A DNA stretch of 64,000 nt, taken from NCBI RefSeq assembly GCF_036588685.1, contig NC_086383.1:32077141-32141140 (forward strand), in the 5' to 3' direction. This document shows, one piece after another, positions 44,001-54,936 of this stretch (positions are counted from its first letter, which is position 1; every line of letters begins with the position of its first letter). The stretch comes from Mytilus trossulus (lineage: Eukaryota; Mollusca; Bivalvia; Mytilida; Mytilidae). The notes under the pieces were generated by a model. That model saw only the letters and a program-made list of their open reading frames with translations. It was not told where the DNA came from and did not search any database. The position numbers and the translations under genes are program-made.

Positions 44001-47000
44001 GTGACAGAAAACAATAGTTTTCCCTCTTACTAACAAATATTTTATTTCCTTGAGATAAGGCAAGCATAGTTGTGCCAGAGCAAAATAGTTGTCCTTTATA
44101 ATAGCAAACATTTTGTTTATTAGAGATAAGGCAAGCATAGTTTCGCAAGAAAGATTACGTTTTCTATCAAACTAGCAAACCTTTAGTTTCTTTGAGGTAT
44201 GGCAAGCATAGTTCTGCCAGAAAGAATCAAATTTTCCCTCATATAAACAAAAACTTTTTTTTTACACTTGTCGAGTAGTTTTTGGGGCCTTTTATAGCTT
44301 GCTGTTCGGTATGAGCCAAGATTTCGTGTTGAAGGCCGTACCTAGACCTATAAAGGTTTACTTTTATAAATTGTTATTTGAACGAAGATTTGTTTCATTG
44401 GGCTCATACAACATCTTACTATATCTATTGAGAAAGAATTAATTTCCTCTCATGCATACACACAAACCTTTTGTTTCTTTGAGATGAGGCAAGCATAGTT
44501 GTGCCAGGAAGAATTTCGCCTTCTGGTTAACATTGAGGAATTTATCGTAATCCTCTTCCTTAGTTTCACTTACATGAAAAAACATGGCATAGCCTGCAAT
44601 GTCAGCCTAAAACGTATGTACATAATGTGGATTCCTTTATTTTCTTGGGTATCAATTTTCGTGAATTCAGTAAACATTGTATTTCGTGGACATTTAATAT
44701 TGTGGTTTTGCCAAAGTCTACACACAAACATATAGAACATGTGCATTTCGTTGTTTGATTATACCCACGAAATCCACGAAAATTGATATCCCATGAATAA
44801 GAATGAATCCACAGTGTATGCGATATAGTCTTTTGATACTGAGGGGCGTAAGCCACAAATATTTGGGACTACATATATCTTATTTGTATAAAAGTAATAC
44901 ATAATTATTTTCTCTTTTCTCTTATTCGATGAGAGCAATTTATTTTGATACATTGTAAAACAAGAACAGTGTAATTATCTCAGATTTACTAGATACACTT
45001 TGCAATGAAAACCTAATTGCTTCTATTTTTCTGTGATCAAGTTTGTCGATACCTTATCGCTGCTTTTGTATGGCAGAATGAATCGCTGTACTATCATATG
45101 ATGTGGTTTTTTTTATTACCAAAGCATGAACGTTTTATCAATAAATGATACGTTCCGATTACAAAACTTGTATTAAAAAAGGTATGATTTCCAATGTTAG
45201 CACTATGTTATATAGGAATAATGAATGTGTGTATCTGTTGATCGAATATTAACTGGATGTTGACTTAGTTTTGTTGGGTCGCTTCTTTTTTAGTGGTTAC
45301 ATCATATTTTCTTTCGTAATGGTGAATAAAAGGTATATTTATATAATATCAAACAAACCAATATATCCAATCTTCCAAATTTCTGTTTCAGGTTCTGTAC
45401 AATTTCTTCCCTGAATGCAGATTGAGATAAGTCACCACTGCAAAACCCTATCTAAGAAGATAAAAAGTAAACTGCCTATACATTACATGTGATAATATAT
45501 CATTATTCATAGTAAAAAAGGCTACACATTTAAATTTGTTAACAAAAAACGCAAGAAGGCGATAACCATGTATTGGTTAAAGGGGCATTATCTACTAGAA
45601 ATAAAAAAAAAGAATAAGTATGATTTAATTTTGTTTTGTGAAATCATAAATACAAATGAAGTATTGAAACAACAATTCATTTTCAGTAGTCAGTTTAGTT
45701 AAATTTCTATGCAACTCTGTAAAACAAGATTGAGTATACCTTTTATAAAATCATTCTGATGATCTAAATAAATGAGCGACAAAATCTTATTCATATCAAG
45801 ATTTGAATGACTTACTTTTTCTTCTTCTAAACCCTTTTCCATGCATTTTTGTTGTACAATTTGCAGTTTGTCCTCTTCAAGAGCCACTAAAAATAAGCTG
45901 GCACCATGTTCTGCTAACTTGATAGCAGTGGCTTCTCCTATACCAGAACTTGCTCCTGAAATATCAAATGAAATACAATCTACAGGTGCGGAACCCGCCA
46001 TTTTGAAAACTGAGGGTTGCAACTGCCGGAACATCATGAAACGTTCAAAATGTTCAAATAATTAGAAACATTAAGAATATAAATAAATAAATAGAATTAT
46101 GGGGTTCCGGTCCACGAACCCAAAACCACTAGATCCGCAAACTAGCTCTGCATGTTGTAAAAAAACAATAATTTTAGAATGGCGATCTTTTTCTTATTTT
46201 TACTGATGTCACATTTAAAAAAGGAGTGTTGTGTACATTAAAGGTTAACAAGTCTACGACAAATTAATTGACAGTTGAAAACATATCATTTTTCGGATTA
46301 CAGACGGTTACATAGTAAATAGAAAAATTCAAATAGACAAACAACCGATTAAAAAGTACGCATTTTTGCGCCTGTCCCAAGTCAGGAGCCACAGGCCTTT
46401 GTTAGTCTTGTATTGTTTCAATTTTAGTTTCTTGTGTACAATTTCGAAATTAGTATGGCGTTCATTATCACTGAACTAGTATATTTTTGTTTAGGGGCCA
46501 GCTTAAGGACGCCTCTGGATGCGGGAATTTCTCGCTACATTGAAAACCTGTTGGTGACATTCTGTTGTTGTTTTTTTTTAATACGGTCGGGTTTTTGTCT
46601 ATTTGACACATTCCCCATTTTCATTCTCAATTTTACTCTAAAATCAAATATTGAGCAAAACGAACAGCTTCAAAAAATAATTTTTGTGTCAAATGCCAAC
46701 ATTTCCTGTTCTACTGATAACATTCGTCGTGTTGCTCCTGTTCAATTCGTTGGTAATCATATATCTTGATAAGACATCACTCAACATTAGATTAATAAAT
46801 TAACGTTTGAAAAATATGATGTCCGTTATAGTAAGATTGATATTTGCGTTGGTCTGTCACAAAAATGCACTTGAATACTGCTCGGTGTTTTAAATATTTG
46901 TCAGTGGGTTATTTTTGTTGTTTGTTTGCTATTTAATTGACATGTACCCTATAGTCTTTTTATTCATTTGAAATTTTGATAAAATGTTATTAAAACCTTT

Positions 47001-47784
47001 TAAAACTTGTGCTTAATATAATTTGTACTTCCTGTTACATTATATATTATATCAGAACACACCTGCAATAGCGGCGGGTCCTTGACTTAATTTAAATAAC
47101 TTATTATGTGTTAGCCTCATTCTAGCCTGGATCTTAACATGCTTAAGTATTGTCACCTGATACAATCATTAAGATTATAAGATGCAAAATTTTCTTTTCT
47201 TTCAAAATGTTTCACTTTGAACCCGACGACTGACTTGGAACTTATTAATTATAAGTAATATTAATTATTTGGAAAAACAAAAAGGCCTGGAATGCAAAGA
47301 GTAGTATTTAATCAATAACAGTGTTCTTTCTATGCTTCTAAAACAAAAGACTGTTTTTTTGTCTTCTCCTGATAAATTTTGAGAACAAAAAGGCATTGAA
47401 TTGGTTATGTTTAATCAATAGCATTGTTCAATATTAGATATAAATAAAGTTGAATTCTTTGATTCGCTGTTTTAACGTTATGTCGGCTACCAAATTTGAA
47501 ACTGTGCCTTTTTTATGTCTAGATTTAAAAAAATTGTATTGTCATTTCATCAAGTCAGTTCAGTTAAAATTAATGTCTCCTTGATATTTTTTATGACAAG
47601 GTAATTATTATCGCCAAGGACTTTCCGTAAGTAATATATTACTATGAAAACAATTCATACGCATTTGCAACTGAATAATATACAACAAATTTAATAATTT
47701 TCAAATGTTTTAGAAAAGTTAGACGGATAGCAGAACATGATTCCTACCTGTTATAAGGACAACTTTTTCTCTAAAGTTAGCCAT
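38020..47784 (-). CDS. SDR copy A: classical SDR (FabG-like), 9 exons, intact
   Basis: Exons in transcription order: 47784-47748, 45955-45816, 45451-45359, 44606-44468, 43652-43612, 42821-42752, 40437-40401, 39273-39201, 38172-38020; 783 nt, 260 aa, open throughout. Intron positions and phases match copy 1; exon 8 is one codon shorter. Visible: N-terminus MANFREKVVLITG, ASSGIG, ADIAG in place of NNAG, catalytic Asn in NVNQKAK, Ser in YMSSNSS, YCMVK with Tyr and Lys kept, ELGAHGVRVNAINPSFIDGT (Gly of the usual PG is Ser) and GSINNVDGGKHLYP at the end. Same broad oxidoreductase role as copy 1; changes near the active site (YCMVK for YSMAK, SNSST for SICST) may alter substrate range. An alternative first exon lies at 50577-50541. 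Intron 6 hosts a Penelope-like insertion. Confidence 0.9.
39880..40010 (-). repeat. Dispersed core repeat R6, degraded
   Basis: ATACTCCAAATGCGCCTTTT, then ATAAGATCAAACAGTGACGC and GCCAAACAAGTACAAAG, in intron 7 of SDR copy A. Confidence 0.5.
40545..42440 (-). mobile_element. Penelope-like retroelement, degraded
   Basis: On the minus strand the frame 41121-40846 reads LLDRELLLPRKLLNQEF, then FYGRHHELVDRYGITVS, the region just after the RT core; its 3' UTR (about 40800-40550) is the same family as 10144-11105. Upstream homology continues with many stops to about 42.4 kb, including the 5' segment that begins the 10144 element (reverse of about 41570-41625). Non-functional. It accounts for the size of intron 6 of SDR copy A; copy B lacks it. 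Confidence 0.7.
43905..44510 (-). repeat. Exon-4-derived ~72-bp array, copy A
   Basis: Reverse-oriented units with GGCAAGCATAGTTGTGCCAG near 43917, 43989, 44061, 44131 and 44202, ending in the true exon 4 unit near 44489. Homologous to the array at 17890-18640 and interrupted by repeat R4 at 44279-44440. Confidence 0.88.
44279..44440 (+). repeat. Dispersed repeat R4 inserted in the copy-A array
   Basis: TTTTTGGGGCCTTTTATAGC to AACATCTTACTATATC, matching 13181-13337. It separates the exon-4 unit from the rest of the array. Confidence 0.65.
44624..44815. mobile_element. Foldback MITE next to the exon 4 acceptor of copy A
   Basis: TGTGGATTCCTTTATTTTCT, then GTATCAATTTTCGTG pairs with CACGAAAATTGATATC, then AATAAGAATGAATCCACA. 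The element ends 18 bp from the acceptor of exon 4 (44606), so it displaces most of the original upstream intron sequence. Confidence 0.75.
45995..46006 (-). promoter_or_regulatory. YY1-like motif with in-frame ATG upstream of exon 2, copy A
   Basis: On the minus strand TCAAAATGGCGG, close to the YY1 consensus often seen at start sites. Its ATG (46001) is 46 nt before exon 2 and reads in frame through the acceptor as MAGSAPVDCISFDIS followed by GASSGIG. Copy 1 has the same arrangement (ATG 11651, MASSAPVDCVYTNLL). Such a product would lack the first Rossmann strand. Confidence 0.35.
46493..46635 (-). repeat. Dispersed repeat R5
   Basis: AGGGGCCAGCTTAAGGACGC to TCTATTTGACACATTCCCC, same family as 34768-34912; present only in the proximal unit of the duplication. 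Confidence 0.65.
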
Positions 47785-47858
47785 GGTTTTCAATCAGAAA
47801 TTGTCAGTGTTCAATCGGAAAAGTATCGGGTGACTACACTTCTCTTCTTCTATCTGAT

Positions 47859-47935
47859 CAATCGGCAATCCTCGGGAGACTCCGCTACACTCCGTCTATC
47901 CGATGAAGGTACGAAATCGGCCGAGTTGTGACGAA
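47859..47935 (-). repeat. Promoter-inserted GC-richer element, copy A
   Basis: CAATCCTCGGGAGACTCCGC, then ATCCGATGAAGGTACGAAATC and GGCCGAGTTGTGACG, between the palindrome and the start codon. It is present before both copy-A first exons and in intron 3 of copy C (63575-63645), but absent from the copy-1 promoter. Confidence 0.7.
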
Positions 47936-48010
47936 TGTGTACGACATAATACAAAATATATAAAAAAAAAAGATTAACTTGTCCAAGCTTACAGCTATAT
48001 TGTTATTAAC

Positions 48011-48024
48011 GTATCATATGAAAC
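48011..48024. promoter_or_regulatory. 14-bp palindromic promoter site, copy A
   Basis: GTATCATATGAAAC, 227 bp before the copy-A start codon; one position breaks the palindrome GTATCATATGATAC seen at 50778. Confidence 0.45.
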
Positions 48025-48139
48025 ATCATGAACACGTTGCACATCGATGTAATTGTAAGGTAAACATGCATAAATATCACTGACCTTTATTTTCATTTTG
48101 GCAATATCAAGGAGCAATTTAACTGAAACACAGTGCGTA

Positions 48140-48415
48140 TATAAGTATACCATGGCTCGTAAGAATATCTTCTGTACTTATTTATGCTACCAATCGTGCA
48201 GCAAGAATGTCTTCTATAATAAATCTTGCTACCGGACATGGTACTGGAATTATGTTGTAAGAAAAATTGATATCGAGGAAGTAATGCTAAAACATCTGCC
48301 GTAATTAATCTTGAAACCAATCTTGGAGCTGCATATAGAATAGAACCTCAAATGTCATAAATCTTGATACCGCACGTGAAGCTAGTACCTCATGAAATAT
48401 TTGCCACTGAAATTT
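48140..48415 (-). repeat. ~44-bp degenerate promoter repeat, proximal
   Basis: Repeats of a unit containing TAATTAATCTTGATACC and GTGGAGCTAGAACC type phrases. The homologous block is at 50905-51214, with a degraded trace at 7620-7760. Short frames here are repeat-derived. Confidence 0.6.
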
Positions 48416-50540
48416 ATGCAAACACAGTGATGTGATAGCCAATGAAAGAAACTATGCTTGAGCAATGCAGGTAATTTTATGGCCTTCAGCAATCAGCAAA
48501 ACCCGTTCCATATAGTAAACTAATAAGGCCCAGGTATAACAAAAGTGGAACAATGCCCAAAAAAAATCAACAGGCTGATTGTTGCTATAAACAATAGAAG
48601 AAACACAAATATTGCAGACACTATTCAATGGCAGTCAATGAATTTCAGTCTCCTGTTGTGGGACATGTAGATACTTAAAAAATCATATGGGATAAAACAA
48701 TCCTCTCGTAGCCTAGGACATAAGTGTAAAAGTACAACATAACAACAAACTATAAAATAATTTGAAAGGGTTTGACTGAATGATCAGCACGACAAATTAA
48801 TTGACATCATAAAGCGGATGACAAACAGACGGTAACAAAGTAAATAGAAATATTCAAATAGACAAACAAGCGATTAAAAAGTACACTACACTGAAATCAA
48901 ATATTGAGCAACATGAACAGGTGCAAGGAGTATTTTTGTGTCAAATAACAACATTTCCTGTATTGCTGATAACACTTGATTGTTGATCCTGTTTAACTCG
49001 TTAGTAATCATATCTAGTAATTAGGCATTACTCAACATCATATTGATAAATTAACGTTTGAAAAAAATGGAGTTGGTCATAGTAAGATTGACATTTGCGT
49101 ATGTCTGTCGCAAACATGCACTTGAATATTGCTCGGTGTTTTAGATGAAGTATTTGTCATTGTGATATTTTGTTTTGTTTTGGTTGTTATTTAATTGACA
49201 TGTACCCCTTATCTCAGTCTTTTCATTCATTTGAAATGTTGATAAAAATGTTATTAAAACCTTTTAAAACCTGTGCTTAATCATGTTACTATAACTTGTT
49301 CTTCCCGTTACATAACAGTATTCATTATATATTAAATCATACCAGAACCCACCTGCGATAGCGGCGGATCCGTGACTGAATTTAAATATCTAATTATGTA
49401 TAAGCCTTTCATGTTAGTAATATTATTTATTTGGAAAACAAAAAGATCTGGAATGTAAAGAATTATATTTAATAAACAACATTGTCCTATCTATGCTACT
49501 AAAACTAAAGACCTTTTTTTTTATCTTCTCCTGATAAATTTGGAAAACAAAAAGGACTGGAATTGGTAATTTTTAATCAACAGCATTGTCCTATATTAGT
49601 AATAGATAATAAATAAATAAAGTTGAATGTTTTGATTCGCCGTTTTAACGTTATGTTGGCTAACAAATTTGAAACTGTACCTACGCCTTATTTTATGTCT
49701 AGATTTTAAAAATTCATATTGTCATGCTGATTAAATTACTACAATAAGAAAAATATTGTACTTCATATCCCATCGGGGACTTTAGTGAAATAAAATGCCT
49801 TATGTCTTACGTGTAATGAAATGAGTTTTATAATAGAAAAAAATAACAACATTATATAAGTATTCTCATTATGTTTTGTTTAAGGTTGTTAAGTCTGAAC
49901 TAATGCAGGTTTTTTTTACAGTTTAATTGAAATAAAACATAAAACCAGGGAATACGTTGAATCACTAATACCATACTCATATCAGATGCCAACAATTACA
50001 TCGAAAACCAGCGATATATTCAAATTTAGGGTGAGATATAACATTGCTAGGCATCTTCAGTCGTACAATATTTGAGGGCCTTGATGGAGGTCTTTCAATT
50101 TTGTATTCTTTAGTTCTTGGGCAATTTTGCAATATTCTTCATATTCAAGAACCTGGTTATTATCTTTAGTTCTTTTTTGGTAAATTCTTCTCTATTCTTT
50201 ATATTTTCTCCCTATTATTCTCTATTCTAAAACAAAACCTCCGTACCCTCAAATTCAATATAAAACGAGTGTTCTACTTTTTTCAAAACAGGAATTATTA
50301 TTATGTTTGTAACATTTGTAACAAAACTAGAATTAAATTTCACGCGTGATTTTGAATTAATGTCTCCATTGATTTTTTTTATGACAGGGTAATCATTATC
50401 GCCAATGACAGTACATGTACGTACGTAATCTATTACTATGAAAAAAATACATACGCATTTGCAATGTACAATTTACAGCAAATTTGATAATTTTCACATG
50501 TTTCAGAAAAGTTCGACGTAAAGCAGAACATGATTCCTAC

Positions 50541-50577
50541 CTGTTACAAGGACAACTTTTTCTCTGAAGTTAGCCAT
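50541..50577 (-). CDS. Alternative first coding exon of SDR copy A
   Basis: A 37-nt exon encoding MANFREKVVLVT plus one base of Gly, with donor GTAGG directly after, identical in length, phase and donor to the exon at 47784-47748; only the Val/Ile codon before the Thr changes the protein. It could splice to exon 2 at 45955, giving copy A two promoters. No exon 2 follows between it and 47784, so it is not the start of a separate complete gene. Confidence 0.7.
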
Positions 50578-50631
50578 GTTTTCAATCGTTCAATCGGAAA
50601 TTCTTTGTTGACTACACTACTCTCCTTCAAT

Positions 50632-50715
50632 CTGATCAAACAGCAATCCTCGGGAGACTCCGCTACACTCCTTCTATCCGATGAAGGTTCGGAATCGGCC
50701 GAGTTATGACGAAAG
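50632..50715 (-). repeat. Promoter-inserted GC-richer element, distal unit
   Basis: Same element as 47859-47935: CAGCAATCCTCGGGAGACTC, then GGAATCGGCCGAGTTATGAC. Confidence 0.7.
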
Positions 50716-50777
50716 TGTACGACATAAAACAAAAGATCTAAACAAAGATTACCTTGACCTAGCTTATACTAGATAAC

Positions 50778-50791
50778 GTATCATATGATAC
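50778..50791. promoter_or_regulatory. 14-bp perfect palindrome GTATCATATGATAC
   Basis: A perfect palindrome 201 bp before the alternative copy-A start codon; near-identical sites precede the other two SDR first exons. Confidence 0.5.
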
Positions 50792-50904
50792 ACCGTGCAT
50801 ACGTTGCACATTGATGTTACTATATAGAGAAAACCTGCATGCATGACACTGGCCTTTATTTTCATTTGTAAAGATCAAGGTTCTATTTCACGGGAACACA
50901 GTGC

Positions 50905-51214
50905 GTGTATATATATATACCATGGCTCGTAAGAATATCTTCTGTAATATGTTTTGCTACCAGACGTGCAGCTAGAACCTCTTCTGTAATTAATTTTGAT
51001 ACCGAACGTGGAGCTATAATTTCTTCATTAATAAATCTTGTTACTGGACATGGAACTAGAACCTCTGTTGTAATAGATATTGATACCGCGGAAGTGATGC
51101 TAAAACATCTGCCGTAATTAATCTTGATACCAAGCTTGAAGCTGCATATAGAACCTCATATCTCATAAATCTTTATACCGGACGTGGAGCTAGAACCCAT
51201 GAAATATTTGACAT
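50905..51214 (-). repeat. ~44-bp degenerate promoter repeat, distal
   Basis: Five to six units such as TACCGAACGTGGAGCTATAA and CTTCTGTAATTAATTTTGAT. The plus-strand frame 50905-51117 is a translation of this repeat, not a gene. Confidence 0.65.
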
Positions 51215-51479
51215 TTGACTGAATCAAACACAACTAACCACTCAATATACTTTTTACATTTTATGAAAATAAGGTTTGGTGTGATTGCAAATGAGAAAAC
51301 TATCCACACTATACCGATATAGGTTATTGTACGGTCTTCAACAATGAACAATCAATGAATTTCAGGCTCCTGACTCCTGAAACATCAAAACATAAAGAAT
51401 AAGACGGGATAGAACAATACTCTCGTGACCTAAGAAATAAGTGTCACAGTACAATATAAGAATACACTAAAATTTGCAC

Positions 51480-51740
51480 GAAACAATTAGAAAAAATAAA
51501 ACAAAATACTGATCAAAGAGTGCTCTCAGTCACTGAAAGTTATTTGAAAACAAATTTAAACTTATAAATGAAACCATCATGATTTTTACACATCACGTGA
51601 ATAGCAATCACATAAATTTAACATGAAAATCACAGGATTTTTTTCACGTGAATTTTCAAAATAAAGATACTCGAATAACATCTATATTATAAAATCATGA
51701 AAAATACTATTTTTATTGTGTGAAATTCACATGCGTAAAC
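51480..51740 (+). repeat. Foldback-associated flank repeat
   Basis: An AT-rich segment matching 3884-4280 in inverted orientation (AGTCACTGAAAG, TTTTTCACGTGAATTTTC, TGTGTGAAATTCACATG). Confidence 0.55.
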
Positions 51741-52242
51741 TGTGCCTGTCTTCCCATCAAGACAAGGTCAACAAACTTAGTGTAAAGACGCCATTTACGT
51801 AAAAGTTATCCTATGAGGACGCGGTGTGTTAGTGCAAGATCACCCCGATGGCCGGAGAACGGAGGTTGAACTTAAACTGACACACCAATCCGAGCTGGAT
51901 AACTATTCTACATCCCAGCTCTTCTAGACTATATGAAAAAATACATTTACGCCTCATAACATCTAGTTCAGAATGGCATTCTGAATTAGATGTTATGAAG
52001 CGTTAATGTTTTCCATATAGTCTAGAAGAGCTTCGATATTATCGGGAAAAAAAACATACTAGTATTAACCTTGCGCAATGCCAAAATATAAGAATTGGTG
52101 TGTCAGTTTAAGTTCAACCTCCGTTCGCCGGCCATCGGGGTGATCTTGCACTAACACACCGCGTCCTCATGGGATATCTATTACGTAAATGGCGTCTTTA
52201 CACTATGTTTGTTGAACTTGTCTTGATGGGAAGACAGGCACA
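51741..52242. mobile_element. 502-bp foldback (long inverted repeat) element
   Basis: Left end TGTGCCTGTCTTCCCATCAA and right end TTGATGGGAAGACAGGCACA. Arms of about 235-250 bp run to a central hairpin at ~51975 (CAGAATG/GCATTCTG). Outer ~140 bp and inner ~60 bp are well matched; between them a short stretch (about 51890-51920 against 52030-52080) is unpaired. It carries a GC-richer block (GATCACCCCGATGGCCGGAG) unlike the neighbourhood. No open frame of note. Confidence 0.9.
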
Positions 52243-52699
52243 TAATTTAGTGAAGGTTTTCATTATTATAATTAGTGGTGACGAAAACCATTACTTGATA
52301 TAGGAAATAGAAAAAAATATGTATTAACACGGTACAGAACAAAAGAAAATGAACAATAATGATAAACGATCGTCTCATCGCTTTTGGAGTAAATCTTTTT
52401 ACAGTTTCCTGATTGAACAAAAATACCATGATTATAATTGATATGTTGTTGTTTGGATAATCTCCAGTGGCAAATATTTCATCCATTCTCGTGACAACCA
52501 ACTATTAAAGAAACCGTTGCAAAATTACTACTTTTTTGTCGAGCCTTCGATTTCTGTCGAGGAAAGCGAGACATAGTAAAAGTGATACGTCGGTGGCACC
52601 GACAGCGACACTAACTGAACTCTTAAAAGCTTAATATATCTGACGATAGAAGACCTTAATACTTCATACTTTGTATACATATGCCTTCTGTTTGTCATG

Positions 52700-53465
52700 T
52701 GTTCCATGTCATTGACCTCATTTTCATTTTCCAGTGACTACTTGAAAAAAATCTAGAATTCTTTGTAATGTTAATTTCTCTCTTATAATGAGTGACATGA
52801 TAACTATATTTGGTATATGTGTACCTTGCAGGATCCACAGATTTTACTTGACCTTGACCTCATTCCATGGATCAGTGAACAAGGTTAAGTTTTCGTGGTC
52901 AAGTTCATATCGGCGATACTATAAGCAATAGGTCTAATATATTTGGTGTCCGGAATTATTGTAAGGTGTGCATGTCCAACTGGCAGGTGTCATCTGACCT
53001 TGACCTTCATTTCCATTGTTCAGTGGTTAAAGTTAAGTTTTTGTGTTTTGGTCTGTTTTTTCTAATACTGTATGCAGTAGGTCAACCATATATGGTATAT
53101 GGAAATATTTTACGATATTCATGTCAGTCTGGCAGGTTTGTTTTACCTTGACATTATATTCACGGTTCGTTGCTCAATGTCAAGATTTTGTGTTTTGGTC
53201 TGTTTTTTTTTTAAACTATACGCAATAGGTTAAATGTATTTAATGTATGTATAATGATTGTAACGTGTATATGTCTGTCTGACACGTATCATCTGACCAT
53301 GACCTCATTTGCATGGTTCATTGGTCAGTGGTAAGTTTTCCTGGTTAAGTTTGTTTTTAGATACTATATGCAATAGGTCAACTATATTTGATGTATTTAA
53401 TGACTGTAAGGTGTACATGTCTGTCTAGCAGGGTTCTTCTGACCTTGACCTCATGTTATTCTTAA
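52700..53465 (+). repeat. ~150-bp tandem repeat with TGACCTTGACCT boxes
   Basis: Five degenerate units, each with a [TC]TGACC[TA]TGACCT box (about 52850, 52996, 53143, 53294 and 53439), then CATGGTTCATTGGTCAGTG and TATATGCAATAGGTCAA phrases. The box is the reverse complement of an extended nuclear-receptor half site (TCAAGGTCA). Short frames at 52966-53228 are repeat-derived. Confidence 0.85.
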
Positions 53466-53469
53466 GTTA

Positions 53470-54296
53470 GTGTGATACTTGTAGTAAAATTTATATTGAG
53501 GACTATTAACCTATAACCAGTGGCCAGTAAAACAGGCGAGATATTTCAGCGTGTGTCTTCTTGTTGTTCTATCAGAAAGTGTTTTAAAGCTTAATTTGAA
53601 CAAACAATGTTGGTATAGTTCAATTGGGAGGATACAGGTCGGGGTGCAATCTTCATTGCAGATCTTTTAAATGTTCCGTTCATCATTCGCATAACTCCAC
53701 TGTATATGTTTGTGTAGTGTTACGTTACAATTTAGTATGGCAAATGACGGATATAAATTCAGGACCGGAAAGTGACATAACGTTTAATAATAATAACTTG
53801 TCTAAAAATTAACTGTTCATTTCACTTTTAGAAATGCTTACATCTAACTTTTCCTTTTGAATGTATTTTCCATTCTATAAGTGCCTTTAGTCACAACAAG
53901 AAGACTAGTCATTTTAAAAGTCTACCTTAATAAAGTAAGGAGATTTTGTTTGATTATCAGCTGTATGATATCGTACGACCTTCAACAATGAACAAAACCA
54001 ATACCAATCAATAAGCTCGACAAAATGTGAAACAATTCATGTGAGAACACTAACGATCTGGTCTTTTCTAAAAACTATAAACGAAAATCTAACATGGCAA
54101 AGAAGTCACAATAAGCATTCTGTTGTCAACTTTATTGCAACCTTCAACAATAAAAACAACATATACCGTATAGTAGGCTATAAAAGGCCCTGACATTCGC
54201 CCTTTTTTGTTTTTGAATTGTTGGGTCTTAATGGTCGATTGTCTATTAACACGAACATGCAATTAATATTAAAAAGCAAGAAATCTCATTCCAATT
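53470..54296. other. Spacer between the tandem repeat and SDR copy B
   Basis: AT-rich with no exon recognised. It includes a fragment of the R3-type repeat near 53965 (GTACGACCTTCAACAATGAA). Confidence 0.4.
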
Positions 54297-54302
54297 TTTA
54301 TT
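54297..54302 (-). terminator. Poly(A) signal of SDR copy B
   Basis: Minus-strand AATAAA 118 nt after the stop, in a 3' UTR homologous to that of copy 1 (GATGCATCATTTTC before it). Confidence 0.65.
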
Positions 54303-54920
54303 CTGAAAATGATGCATCTTTTAATCAGGGAATGTCAAAATAAAGACTGAAAATATAATTGCTATTAATTACACTAAAAGTCTGAAATCTGAATTATATC
54401 AGAGAAGGAAGAATATTGATCAAGGATATAAATGATATCCACCATCGACATTGTTGATACTTCCGGTAATGTACGATGCTTCATCTGATGCCAAGAAGAG
54501 CAAGAGGGAAACAACATCTGATAGTTTTCCGGCCCTCTTTAGGTGTGCCAGATTTGCATACTTGTTTGCAAACTATAAAGAAAAAAAGTAATTTTAGACA
54601 TTGAAATGCAAGATGCAAAGATATCAAAATTGGTTTCATGAATTTCGGAAACAATCTCTATCTGGTACGTTCGAGACGTAATGCTTTGAAAGCCAAAATT
54701 TAAAATATTTGTTCGCATATCGATAAAGAGAAAAAAAAGAAGACAAAACACCAAATTTCCGTTTAGGTCATTTTTTTTTCATAGGGTATTGCAATAACAA
54801 CATTCACGGTTCTAGTTACAATGCACCTGACACTATATTCGCATTTTGACAACTTGTGTCTCTTCAGTGAAACATAAATGTAAAAACCAAACACCTAATA
54901 CAAACGTTGTAGGGCTAATA

Positions 54921-54936
54921 CCCCCCCCCCCCCCCC
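54921..54936 (+). repeat. Poly-C run (16)
   Basis: C16 followed by poly-A, in intron 8 of SDR copy B. Confidence 0.95.

Larger units (their letters stand above)
46259..48415 (-). repeat. Promoter/first-exon duplication, proximal unit
   Basis: Holds part of intron 1, exon 1 (47784-47748) and the promoter of SDR copy A. It aligns with 48793-51214 nearly end to end (for example AATAGACAAACAACCGATTA and the TTGCTCGGTGTTTTA-type stretch), apart from repeat R5 (46493-46635) here and a ~550-bp insert in the distal unit. Confidence 0.8.
48793..51214 (-). repeat. Promoter/first-exon duplication, distal unit
   Basis: Second copy of the 46259-48415 unit, carrying first exon 50577-50541, its promoter palindrome (50778) and the promoter minisatellite. 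It contains an extra ~550 bp (about 49740-50300) that is homologous, in reverse, to intron-1 sequence of SDR copy 1 (AGAATAGAGAATAA tract). Confidence 0.8.

Noticed and set aside
50905-51117. 70-codon frame just upstream of the alternative first exon
   Set aside because: It is a translation of the ~44-bp promoter repeat; the homologous blocks elsewhere do not keep the frame.
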